A stretch of DNA of 64,000 nucleotides from Microbulbifer sp. MKSA007 (GTDB taxonomy: Bacteria; Pseudomonadota; Gammaproteobacteria; Pseudomonadales; Cellvibrionaceae). Under the pieces are notes generated by a model. That model searched no databases. It was not told the DNA's origin and was given only the letters and a program-made list of their open reading frames with translations. This document shows, in pieces, positions 6,958 through 14,655 of this stretch; the stretch's first letter is position 1; each line of letters opens with the position of its first letter. Made by a program: the position numbers and the translations under genes. The stretch spans positions 3,431,501 through 3,495,500 of the forward strand of contig CP128433.1 in assembly GCA_032615215.1 (NCBI GenBank), read 5' to 3'.

Positions 6958-9012
6958 TTACTGGTTAACGACATCCAGGGCCCCAACCAAAGGTGCGAGT
7001 GATTTGCCCTCTTCCCTTACGGGGGTTACTGGTATGTCTATAATCTCGGCATCTAAAACTCCCTTGGCGCGCCGCCCTTTGTACCCTAGCTCCAGTAATT
7101 TCAGAGTTGCCCGCTCAAATACGCCCAGGCTTTCTTTTAGAGAATTAACTGCCACACCTGTCGGCCCATCGCCTAGAGCTGTTCCAGGAACAGGAATACG
7201 CAACTCACCAACTTTGGCAATACTCTCAAGGGCTTCAAATTCCTCATTAGATAAAATTTGCTTAAGCTTGGGTCTGCCAATGCCCTCAATTGCTCTTCGG
7301 AATTCCGCCCCATTGAAAGTCCGCTCGCCCTGCTGATTTGTAGCAAGCGATTTTGTTGCCCTATCTTTTAGGTGTACCAAAGTTTGAGCCCGAAGGTCAT
7401 TCCAAGCAGCCTTGCCAGCCTCACCACTGCCGCTATTCAAATAGCCCTTTAAGAGCTTCAGGTCATCAACTTTGCCGCTCTTGCCTACCACCAATCGATT
7501 GAAAATGTCCTCTGGCGCAACCCCTCCCTCCAGTATTTGCTTTACAACGGACTTGTCGTTCTTCCAGAACTTATGCTTTTTAACTGCCTCCAGCGATTTC
7601 CGGGACTGCTCGAAAGCCGCGCGAGCTTCTTTGTAGAAATCGTCACCGGCAGATGCAAAAACATCCTCGTCAACCGCGTCCTTGAGTTGTGTCAATATGC
7701 GGCGCCCAATGCCGCTAGTGGAATCCCAATATTCATTGATAAGTTGCCGGACATCCCGCTCCACTTGCCTTGGCGTGAGGCGTGCATGTTTCTCTACCAT
7801 GCCTGCCGAGTTAACCGCTGATGGGGACTGGCTGAGCAGCAACCCCTTACGCTGTAGCCTGCCTCTGATCGCCTTCAGCACACCATTAGCAGCATCGTCC
7901 GAGGTCATACTATCTTCCAACAAACTATTGAAACGCTTGAGCAGCACTTTCGGCTGGCCACCAGCAATCTCACTAGCCTGCTGATACAGCTTCGACGCGA
8001 GGGCATCATCATGTAATGCTCTACGTGTGATCGCGTCCTCAATCGCATAACCCGTTTCATGCGCCTCTCGGCTGGCCCCACCAGTCCGGCCAGCCAACTC
8101 ATCTACGCGTTGAGTTAAAATAGAGTCCTGCTCTTCCAGAGCTCCACGGATAGCGCCAGAGTGCTTACCCAACTCTTGCTGCTCGCGGAAATCATCAGCA
8201 TTACGCGTGAGCTGGGCCTTTGTTGGTTTTACTCCTACCTCTTCGAATGTCCTGTTGCGCACACGCTGCTCGACTGTATCGAGAGCACCTTTTAACTGCG
8301 TAGGCTGAACCTCGCCACGCGCCACAAGTCGCGCCCCCTCCCTGGTAACCCCTTTCTCATCAGCGAGAACGCCTTGGGAGATAGCCATTGGCTTGCGCTT
8401 CATATTTGAGGTTACAGCTGCAGCCCCTACGGGTAGCGCTAAAGCCCCTACCATCTCGCCCACTTGACGCCCAGTCTCGCCACCAACATATTCACCAGCT
8501 TCTCCACCAAACTCAGAGCCAGCACCTGACGCGGCGCCAAGACCAATATCAGCTGAGGCCGAAGTCTTACCTACTTCGCGGATAGCTCCGGCAACCGCTG
8601 ACTCAGAAGAAGCTCCGAATTGCGGCAGCCTTGCAGCGGCTTGCCTTAACATACCCCCGGCACTTGCAGCAGCAGGGATTACTTCCCCTGTTTGGCGGAC
8701 TACATTTTTGCCTAGCCCGTCCTCCATGAAATTGCCTTCAGTTCCCTCTTCTAAAGCACCTGTTAAACGAGGCATTCTCCAATCAGAACCAGCCGCATAT
8801 GCCACCGCATTCGGTACTGCACCAGCAACAAAATCTACAAGTTCAGTTGCACCACGGTTCACCGCACTCATGAACTCCAGTGGAACAGAGGCTACTAGAG
8901 GCATAGATGAGCTTTCAGCACTACTCTCGGTCTCTTCCTTTGCCCATTGACGCTCCCAAGGCCTCGGATTTTCTGAAGCGGATTCCCAATTTCTCTCCCA
9001 AGGCTTTGTCAT
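6958..9012 (-). CDS. Large late protein, probable DNA-ejection (internal virion) protein
   Basis: The 684-residue protein is the last and largest of four late genes after the tail genes. It begins with repeated W-E-R segments (KPWERNWE, RPWERQWAKEE), then an Ala/Gly-rich region (95-205) and a long helical, charged C-terminal part. In short-tailed phages, proteins at this location and size with Ala/Gly-rich membrane-seeking segments are ejected with the DNA to span the host envelope. The role is inferred from position and composition and no family motif was recognised. Its start codon overlaps the previous gene end (9012). Confidence 0.55.
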   Translation of the reverse strand: MTKPWERNWESASENPRPWERQWAKEETESSAESSSMPLVASVPLEFMSAVNRGATELVDFVAGAVPNAVAYAAGSDWRMPRLTGALEEGTEGNFMEDGLGKNVVRQTGEVIPAAASAGGMLRQAAARLPQFGASSESAVAGAIREVGKTSASADIGLGAASGAGSEFGGEAGEYVGGETGRQVGEMVGALALPVGAAAVTSNMKRKPMAISQGVLADEKGVTREGARLVARGEVQPTQLKGALDTVEQRVRNRTFEEVGVKPTKAQLTRNADDFREQQELGKHSGAIRGALEEQDSILTQRVDELAGRTGGASREAHETGYAIEDAITRRALHDDALASKLYQQASEIAGGQPKVLLKRFNSLLEDSMTSDDAANGVLKAIRGRLQRKGLLLSQSPSAVNSAGMVEKHARLTPRQVERDVRQLINEYWDSTSGIGRRILTQLKDAVDEDVFASAGDDFYKEARAAFEQSRKSLEAVKKHKFWKNDKSVVKQILEGGVAPEDIFNRLVVGKSGKVDDLKLLKGYLNSGSGEAGKAAWNDLRAQTLVHLKDRATKSLATNQQGERTFNGAEFRRAIEGIGRPKLKQILSNEEFEALESIAKVGELRIPVPGTALGDGPTGVAVNSLKESLGVFERATLKLLELGYKGRRAKGVLDAEIIDIPVTPVREEGKSLAPLVGALDVVNQ

Positions 9013-10121
9013 TATTTCTGCCTCCAGTTGTTAGGGTCGTTTGGGTTACCGCCAAGGAATTCATAGCCGTCTACTACCCCTCCCTTTTGGGGGAGGCCTG
9101 ATGGAGGACCAAGGGAATCAATATTTGTATTTCCTGTTGGCTCATCTCCACTGCTAGGCCGAGCCTCATCAAAACCGATTCCAAGTTTTGCGCGAACAAT
9201 CTGGTCTACCATTTCAAGCTTTGCTTTTCGCGCTTCGGGATGGTCTTTTCGGGTCGGAATCATGTTTATCAGTAATTCTTGGTCTTTATCTGTAAAAACA
9301 CCTTCACCAGCTTCACGGAAAAGAGATTTAAGAATTGGAGCCATTGCTGAGACTGCACCATCAGCCGTCTGCGCCGCTGAGGTCAACGCGGGTAATGAGC
9401 CTGTAATCGGGTTAGTAGTGGTCCCCTCCATTCCTTTAGTTAGACCTTCCATACCTGCTTGATACGCCTTGTAAGTTTTGGCGTTAAGTACTGCAGTTTT
9501 TTCGGCCTCAGAATTAGCCTTTAAATCAAGCTCGCCTTTCTTGTTCTTTATGCGCTGGTCATAAATCTTCTGAAGCTGCTCATCCGATAAAAGCTCCACC
9601 GGAGTGTTGCCGCCAGTCGTTGTCAAAAGCTGGTCACCGATCTTATGTACTTTTGGATCAAATCGAACACCCAAGTCACGTACTTCAGTCGAGCCATCAG
9701 GATTCTTAACCGCAATCCCATAGTTACCATTAGCGAGCGCCAAAGGAGAGCCAACAGTCTCAGGAGTAGCCATTCCTTTCTGCTCTATCATTGCTCGCTT
9801 AAGATTTATTTCATCAATCCCAGAATTGAGCTTGGCATTATTATTTTGTAGCGCTGCTAGTTGATTGTTGTACCCCTGATAAGCTTGTGAGGGTTCGCCA
9901 CCGTTTAGGCCTACACCTGCAGCTGTCAGCATCCGTCCAATGCGGGCCCACTTATTACCTTTCAGCCTTTCAACTTCACTCTGATTTTCAATTAACTGCT
10001 GTTCGTATCGGTCTATGCTGCGAGAGAAAGGATCTGAGGAATCGAAGGTGGGAGATTGTTGCGGTTCAAGAAAATTCTGGTCGAGCACTCCGATAGGCTC
10101 ACCCATGCTTAGTACTGGCAT
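9012..10121 (-). CDS. Late protein, probable ejection protein
   Basis: The 369-residue protein is predicted to be mostly helical, with a coiled-coil region around residues 36-115 (IDRYEQQLIENQSEVERL and onward) and a Gly/Pro-rich tail. It overlaps the 684-residue gene by one base and follows the 308-residue gene by 32 bp. The size series 178-308-369-684 at the end of the late operon resembles the three-to-four ejection proteins of P22-like phages. Function is inferred from synteny only. Confidence 0.5.
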   Translation of the reverse strand: MPVLSMGEPIGVLDQNFLEPQQSPTFDSSDPFSRSIDRYEQQLIENQSEVERLKGNKWARIGRMLTAAGVGLNGGEPSQAYQGYNNQLAALQNNNAKLNSGIDEINLKRAMIEQKGMATPETVGSPLALANGNYGIAVKNPDGSTEVRDLGVRFDPKVHKIGDQLLTTTGGNTPVELLSDEQLQKIYDQRIKNKKGELDLKANSEAEKTAVLNAKTYKAYQAGMEGLTKGMEGTTTNPITGSLPALTSAAQTADGAVSAMAPILKSLFREAGEGVFTDKDQELLINMIPTRKDHPEARKAKLEMVDQIVRAKLGIGFDEARPSSGDEPTGNTNIDSLGPPSGLPQKGGVVDGYEFLGGNPNDPNNWRQK

Positions 10122-10153
10122 TTATCTATCCTGTTGATTTTCAGTTGTGGGCC

Positions 10154-11080
10154 TTATCCCATGCCCTGCATGATTCCGCCGATACCACTAAGGATGCCCC
10201 CGGCTCCTTGACTACCGCCTGCCTGAGTGGACTGATTAAGCACAATCGGTGAGCCAATCGAGCCCTGGTACAACTGCAGTTTCTGCCAGGGCTCCATTGC
10301 TACCTGCTGCATGTAGTTCTGCATTGCATTGCCGCCCTGCCCCATCATGCTCACACCGCCCATACCCATGTTATAGGCGTTGCCATACCCGGTATTAAAT
10401 AAATTCCCAGCTGTGCCGAAATTGCTCGTCGCCATATTGGCATTGAGATTGTTGGTGTTCATTTGCGCGTTTTGGTTTGCACTGGCTTGATTCGCTGCAA
10501 CCCCCACGGCCTGGTTATAGGCATTGGAGCGAATACCTGCGGCCACATCTGAGGCCCTATCATCTGCTCCGCGCATAGCGATACCTTCGGCAACCCCTCG
10601 GCGCGTTGAGCCTGTATTACCTGTAGAGACAGCGCCTGAGGCTATGCCCGGTAGCTGGTTTTCATTGAGGTCGCGGTAAATATCACGAGTACTCGCTGTG
10701 ATTTGCGAGTTCAGTAGGTCATTATCAATTAGGGAGTTCACGGTATTCATATCAACACCGTTTTGCATTGGTGTTTGATATCCACCACTTCCCATGACTT
10801 GGTTTAGGTAACTCTGCATTGTGTCTGCAGTATTTCCGAAACCATTGGATGCACTTGTCACTTGGTTAGCATAACCATTGGCCGTATCACCAAACCCCAT
10901 TGCAGCCTGAATGTACTGCTGCATTTGTGGTGTGAGGTCTGCGACTGGAGATTGGCCAGAGTTGTAGAGTTGCTGCCCTTGCCCCCAAATATCATTGAGG
11001 TAGCCTTTCTGGTCCTCATCCAGATAACTCTGGCTTTTGGACTCTCCACCGCCACCCATAAGACTGTCTAAAAATCCCAT
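10154..11080 (-). CDS. Gly/Asn/Gln-rich late virion protein
   Basis: The 308-residue protein starts MGFLDSLMGGGGESKSQSYL, a style common for internal virion proteins of short-tailed phages. It is very rich in Gly, Asn, Gln and Met, with many ANQA/NMGM-like low-complexity stretches from residue 185 onward and no charged core. It is probably a virion component of the ejection apparatus. It begins 10 bp after the 178-residue gene. Confidence 0.5.
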   Translation of the reverse strand: MGFLDSLMGGGGESKSQSYLDEDQKGYLNDIWGQGQQLYNSGQSPVADLTPQMQQYIQAAMGFGDTANGYANQVTSASNGFGNTADTMQSYLNQVMGSGGYQTPMQNGVDMNTVNSLIDNDLLNSQITASTRDIYRDLNENQLPGIASGAVSTGNTGSTRRGVAEGIAMRGADDRASDVAAGIRSNAYNQAVGVAANQASANQNAQMNTNNLNANMATSNFGTAGNLFNTGYGNAYNMGMGGVSMMGQGGNAMQNYMQQVAMEPWQKLQLYQGSIGSPIVLNQSTQAGGSQGAGGILSGIGGIMQGMG

Positions 11081-11090
11081 GTTTCACCTG

Positions 11091-11627
11091 TTAAAAGAGG
11101 CTGAGAATGCCTTTGATTAGTGGGTCTTCTTTCAATCCATCTTCAAACGCTTTGCCAGCGTTGGAGAAATCCAGAGAGCCAAGGTTTGCCATTGATTCAA
11201 CCATGCTGCCAGAGCCTGGCAAGGTATCGTTGAGGTCGTCTTTCCAGCGGTAGGTGGCGTCCTGCTCGAACACCTTTCCGCCGAGTAAGTCCAGGGCGTA
11301 GCCCTTGTCATCTTCATCGCGATAGCCACCATCTCGGGCTTCGTGTTCGTTGATGGCAATGATTGCGGCGAGGGCTGCCCAGGGGCCGGCTGATGCAATC
11401 CAGCTAGAACCTCCTGTTACACCACTGCCGGCGCCAGTGCTTGCGGTGCTACTCGCGGTACTCCCTGCACCAGATGCGCCACCGCCTGCGAATTTGTTGT
11501 ACCAGCTCATGGCCTGCATTGGGTTGATACTGGATTGTTGTGTGGTTTGGGGTTGTTGAGTTAAAGAGGGTGCCGGGTTGTACAAGGTTTCCCAGTCGGG
11601 CATGTAGGGGTTGTATCCAAGGTTCAT
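11091..11627 (-). CDS. Late virion protein, Ala/Gly/Ser-rich
   Basis: The 178-residue protein has a Gln/Thr-rich N-terminus, a Gly/Ala/Ser-rich stretch that includes a hydrophobic segment (about residues 78-95, ASAGPWAALAAIIAI) and an acidic C-terminal part. It is the first gene of the ejection-protein group. Upstream of it lies a rightward accessory gene, so this group must have its own promoter or depend on transcription through the accessory block. The role is inferred from position. Confidence 0.45.
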   Translation of the reverse strand: MNLGYNPYMPDWETLYNPAPSLTQQPQTTQQSSINPMQAMSWYNKFAGGGASGAGSTASSTASTGAGSGVTGGSSWIASAGPWAALAAIIAINEHEARDGGYRDEDDKGYALDLLGGKVFEQDATYRWKDDLNDTLPGSGSMVESMANLGSLDFSNAGKAFEDGLKEDPLIKGILSLF

Positions 11628-11715
11628 AATTTTCTTCTATGGAAAGGGTACATTTAGCACTTTGCTGTAGATACAATGACTTGGTTAGGTAATATTATTT
11701 AAGGAGTTTCCTGCT

Positions 11716-12327
11716 ATGGATCAGCCTGCAACGCTTTCTCAACTTATTTGGATGTTAACAATCTTCACCTTTGCCAATGCAGTTGTTCCTTTCATTAAAA
11801 AATGGGCAACAGACCGGGCCGCGCTTGCTACAGCAGCTAACCTCAGAGAGCAGCAGGGGAATGTAGATCACAAATTTGCAGCAAAACTAGAAGAGATAAA
11901 AAAGCAAAATAATCAATTGCTTGAGCACGTTAAAAATCAAAACTCCCTTCGACTTGCAGCTGCGGAAAAGAGACTTGAAGTGTATGCAAAAACCAGCGAG
12001 CACCTTTATGCTATCCACAAAGATTTCTTTAATTCTAGAATCCTAGAGCTACCAAAGAACCTAGAGTCACATTTTAAAAGCAACGGAATTTACTTCAACA
12101 AGGAGACCCTTGTTGCATTAGAAGAAGCCTTAATAGCTATTGATGTAAGAAACAAAAAAATACAATACCTAAGTGCTAGCGTCGTCCCTGAAGGAATTCA
12201 AAAACTTATGTCGGATATGAGAGGAAAAATCATAACAGCTCATAACCTATTATTTGAATCTGTGAACCTACCACCATTGAAACATGAAGAGAACAGCTCC
12301 CACAATAGCACTGAATTTATATCCTAG
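11716..12327 (+). CDS. Accessory membrane-anchored coiled-coil protein
   Basis: The 203-residue protein has one N-terminal hydrophobic helix (about residues 8-27) and then a long helical region with coiled-coil heptads (about 50-90). It faces opposite to the late genes around it and AAGGAG lies 8 bases before the ATG. The reversed orientation inside the late operon and the flanking gene remnant at 12370 mark it as a moron. No family was recognised. A role in the lysogen, for example at the membrane, is inference. Confidence 0.55.
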   Translation: MDQPATLSQLIWMLTIFTFANAVVPFIKKWATDRAALATAANLREQQGNVDHKFAAKLEEIKKQNNQLLEHVKNQNSLRLAAAEKRLEVYAKTSEHLYAIHKDFFNSRILELPKNLESHFKSNGIYFNKETLVALEEALIAIDVRNKKIQYLSASVVPEGIQKLMSDMRGKIITAHNLLFESVNLPPLKHEENSSHNSTEFIS

Positions 12328-12369
12328 GGTAGCTATCGGACACTTCTTGGCACAGCAAACGGTCAACTC

Positions 12370-12425
12370 GAAGGAATTGCCATAGCCGCAATGGAACCAT
12401 GAGCGGCTAGGCGATTCGCCACTCA
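12370..12425 (-). pseudogene. Third copy of the 3' end of the 14260-14646 tail gene
   Basis: The minus strand here reads VANRLAAHGSIAAMAIP, nearly the same as the C-terminus VANRLAVHSSIAAMAIP of the intact gene at 14260-14646. There is no start codon or upstream part. It is the most diverged of three copies and separates two accessory cassettes. Confidence 0.75.
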
Positions 12426-12483
12426 TACAACCTAATAGGGGAGCTAGGACACAAGAGCACCCCAGCCCGTAAAAAGTATAATT

Positions 12484-13362
12484 TTAATCAGTACTTTTTG
12501 TGAAATACAAGCTGTCTTCCACTAGCTTCCCGGTGCTTGGATTAACAACATACCAAGTCAACTCGTAGTCTCCAGCCTCAAACCAAGCAGGTATATTTAG
12601 GTAATTTCGCGTGTAGTCCTTTGCTTCAGAATAATTCAATACGACATCCCGTGATTTATGAATGGGATAATTAGTCCCATTGGGAAGTTTGAGAACACTC
12701 CATTGTTCGAGTGTAACCAATGATTGCGTATAGTCTAAGTTACGAATACTTGCATCATAATTAACTCTTCCCCCATAAGAAGGAACTGAAAACTCAGCCG
12801 GCTCGTCAATCTCGATCGCCAACTGGATGTCAGAGGATTCACCTTCGACAATTAGCTCAACGTCCCAGAACTCCACGTAACCATCAACCGCTTCGATTGA
12901 AAACTTAGCTTCCCCATCGAGAAGGTTTTTCGCCAAGAGAGAATTTTGGTCTAAACAGAGGCTAACATCCTGTAGCTCTGAGACAGGGTTGGGATTTTCC
13001 GGAGTTGGATCATCGGCGGTGTAAACCATAGACATCGGATACAACATCTCATAGGACATATGGCAGGGCTTAACATATTCCGGTCCTACAATAACAGCCA
13101 TCCTGTCAGCATTTCCGCCTTTAACTTTGGTTTTGATACAAACTTGTTCAATGGCATCAAACTGATGGGCAATATCTAAATCCACCTCATGCTCAACTCT
13201 ATCTTCGAAGCTGAAGGGATACGGCTCACCTAGGTCTATTGTTGTACTGATCGTATCTGCCTGAACCAATGTCGATGCGCAGATTAAAGTAAAGCCAGCG
13301 ATAGATTTTTTCAGCACGGCCTTGTGCAGAGGGCAGCTTGCATTCATTTTTTTCAAAATCAC
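12484..13362 (-). CDS. Secreted accessory protein, unknown function
   Basis: The 292-residue protein carries a signal peptide (basic VLKKS, hydrophobic IAGFTLICASTLV, then QADT, with cleavage probably after QA). The mature part is acidic and looks beta-rich, with several Cys (probable disulfides) and no membrane helix. No enzyme motif is seen. The start at 13362 (GTG) lacks a good ribosome site. An ATG at 13347 is also possible. It lies between two remnants of a tail gene, so it is an inserted cassette expressed with the late direction or from its own promoter in the lysogen. Confidence 0.55.
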   Translation of the reverse strand: MILKKMNASCPLHKAVLKKSIAGFTLICASTLVQADTISTTIDLGEPYPFSFEDRVEHEVDLDIAHQFDAIEQVCIKTKVKGGNADRMAVIVGPEYVKPCHMSYEMLYPMSMVYTADDPTPENPNPVSELQDVSLCLDQNSLLAKNLLDGEAKFSIEAVDGYVEFWDVELIVEGESSDIQLAIEIDEPAEFSVPSYGGRVNYDASIRNLDYTQSLVTLEQWSVLKLPNGTNYPIHKSRDVVLNYSEAKDYTRNYLNIPAWFEAGDYELTWYVVNPSTGKLVEDSLYFTKSTD

Positions 13363-13751
13363 AATCCATTTAATACATTGAGAGAAACAAAAATACTTCT
13401 GACAGTTTTTAGAGTAGAACCTTGATAAAGCAAGACCAGTTCCTTGAAAATCAAATATTTACAGGATGTCTTGGCAGTTCTAATCTGCGAAAAGTAACTT
13501 TATTGGTTTACTAGGCTAAAACTGTCCTAAGCATTGTATTTCACCCTTTCCTGCCCCTACAAAATTTTTTCCTCTCTAACCGTACCAGGTATAATAAAAA
13601 CTAAAGGCGCCACAACTAATTATTCTCATTATCCCGGTAAGTATTTTTATGCGAATAAAGATTGCGTAAACACCTCAGCCAAATTGCTGCCCGTATCCCC
13701 AATAGCCATCAATAATGTCTCCGGGCGATTAGTCACCAGTTGTTTTAGTTA
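13363..13751. other. Intergenic AT-rich stretch of an accessory cassette
   Basis: This 389-bp segment upstream of the secreted-protein gene likely holds its promoter. No coding frame of convincing composition was found. A rightward open frame that runs from here into the next remnant is antisense to it. Confidence 0.35.
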
Positions 13752-13880
13752 TCCGCTAGGGATCGCCATAGCCGCAATAGAACTATGCACAGCTAGGCGA
13801 TTCGCAACTTCAACTATATCGCTGACTGCATGGTCTATAACGACTTCCGATTGCATGCAGAGTCATCGAAACAATCTAAC
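13752..13880 (-). pseudogene. Second copy of the 3' end of the 14260-14646 tail gene
   Basis: The minus strand encodes MQSEVVIDHAVSDIVEVANR and then LAVHSSIAAMAIPSG before a stop, matching the last ~40 residues of the intact gene (VADHAADLVAS, IVEVANRLAVHSSIAAMAIPSA). An in-frame stop precedes it. The last 21 residues are identical except one, so the duplication is fairly recent or kept in line by recombination. Confidence 0.85.
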
Positions 13881-14069
13881 TGGTACAAACACACGATAAA
13901 TACTGATTTATAAATCCAAATAACTATTGTTCCACAATTTGATTTTGGGTATTTTTCAAGTGGCGCGAAAATTATTAGGTAGAGGCCACATGAAAACTTC
14001 AAGTTTCCATAAATTCCGCTCCAATCGTTTTGTGCGCTCTTTAGTTTATAGGTAAATAGGAATTACAAC

Positions 14070-14153
14070 ATGAATGTAGGAACTGACATTAAAGCTGGCC
14101 CAAACATCGAGAATGGGTCAGGAGGAGCCAGACCGGAACCTGGACAGGGCTAG
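14070..14153 (+). CDS. Tiny 27-residue open frame in its own cassette
   Basis: ATG at 14070 follows TAGGAATTACAAC and opens a 27-residue frame rich in Gly, Pro and Asn (MNVGTDIKAGPNIENG...). It is followed 28 bp later by a good terminator and is bracketed by copies of the tail-gene 3' end. This is the minimal layout of an independently transcribed moron. Coding status is uncertain. Confidence 0.4.
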   Translation: MNVGTDIKAGPNIENGSGGARPEPGQG

Positions 14154-14181
14154 TTAGCGGCCACTAAATCCAGATTTACAG

Positions 14182-14209
14182 AAACCTCGTGTTGCGACTC
14201 GAGGTTTTT
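14182..14209 (+). terminator. Rho-independent terminator
   Basis: AAACCTCG (14182-14189) pairs with CGAGGTTT (14200-14207), followed by TT. It closes the small rightward unit and, in the other direction, lies just after the tail gene that ends at 14260. Confidence 0.65.
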
Positions 14210-14259
14210 GAAGCTTAATAAGTCCTTTAGTGGGCAGTCCTCTCCCATCACAATCGTAT

Positions 14260-14646
14260 TCACGCGCTAGGAATAGCCATTGCCGCTATTGAGCTATGCA
14301 CCGCTAAACGATTCGCCACCTCAACAATACAGCTCGCTACTAAATCAGCTGCATGGTCTGCCACATTCACAGCCTGACCTGAATCAGTCTGTAGTGTTTT
14401 CGTTGTTACATACACACTAGACATTTCATCACCAGCACCATCAAGCTGCACATTGTTTTGGGTATCAATTACAGCGATGGTGCACTTCAATACGGCGGCA
14501 GCCTGGGCATCAGCAGAAGCGGACTCAGTAGCTTGGGTAACTGTAGCGCGAACGATAGTGCCCGCACTGTGACCATCATCGATACTGTAGGCGAACTGCC
14601 AGGACTCTAAATCTGGAACACTGCTTAAGGGAGAAAAACTGGGCAC
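14260..14646 (-). CDS. Late tail-region protein
   Basis: The 128-residue protein starts with GTG at 14646, seven bases after AGGAGG. It sits 10 bp downstream of the large tail fibre gene. It contains a beta-rich first half and a conserved-looking C-terminal helix (VEVANRLAVHSSIAAMAIPSA). Two extra copies of its 3' end occur to the left. No family was recognised. Position suggests a tail accessory or assembly factor. Confidence 0.55.
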   Translation of the reverse strand: MPSFSPLSSVPDLESWQFAYSIDDGHSAGTIVRATVTQATESASADAQAAAVLKCTIAVIDTQNNVQLDGAGDEMSSVYVTTKTLQTDSGQAVNVADHAADLVASCIVEVANRLAVHSSIAAMAIPSA

Positions 14647-14655
14647 AGTTGCCTC

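Noticed and set aside
13534..13899. 121-residue rightward open frame in an accessory cassette
   Set aside because: It is antisense to the second remnant of the tail gene and has no protein-like features.
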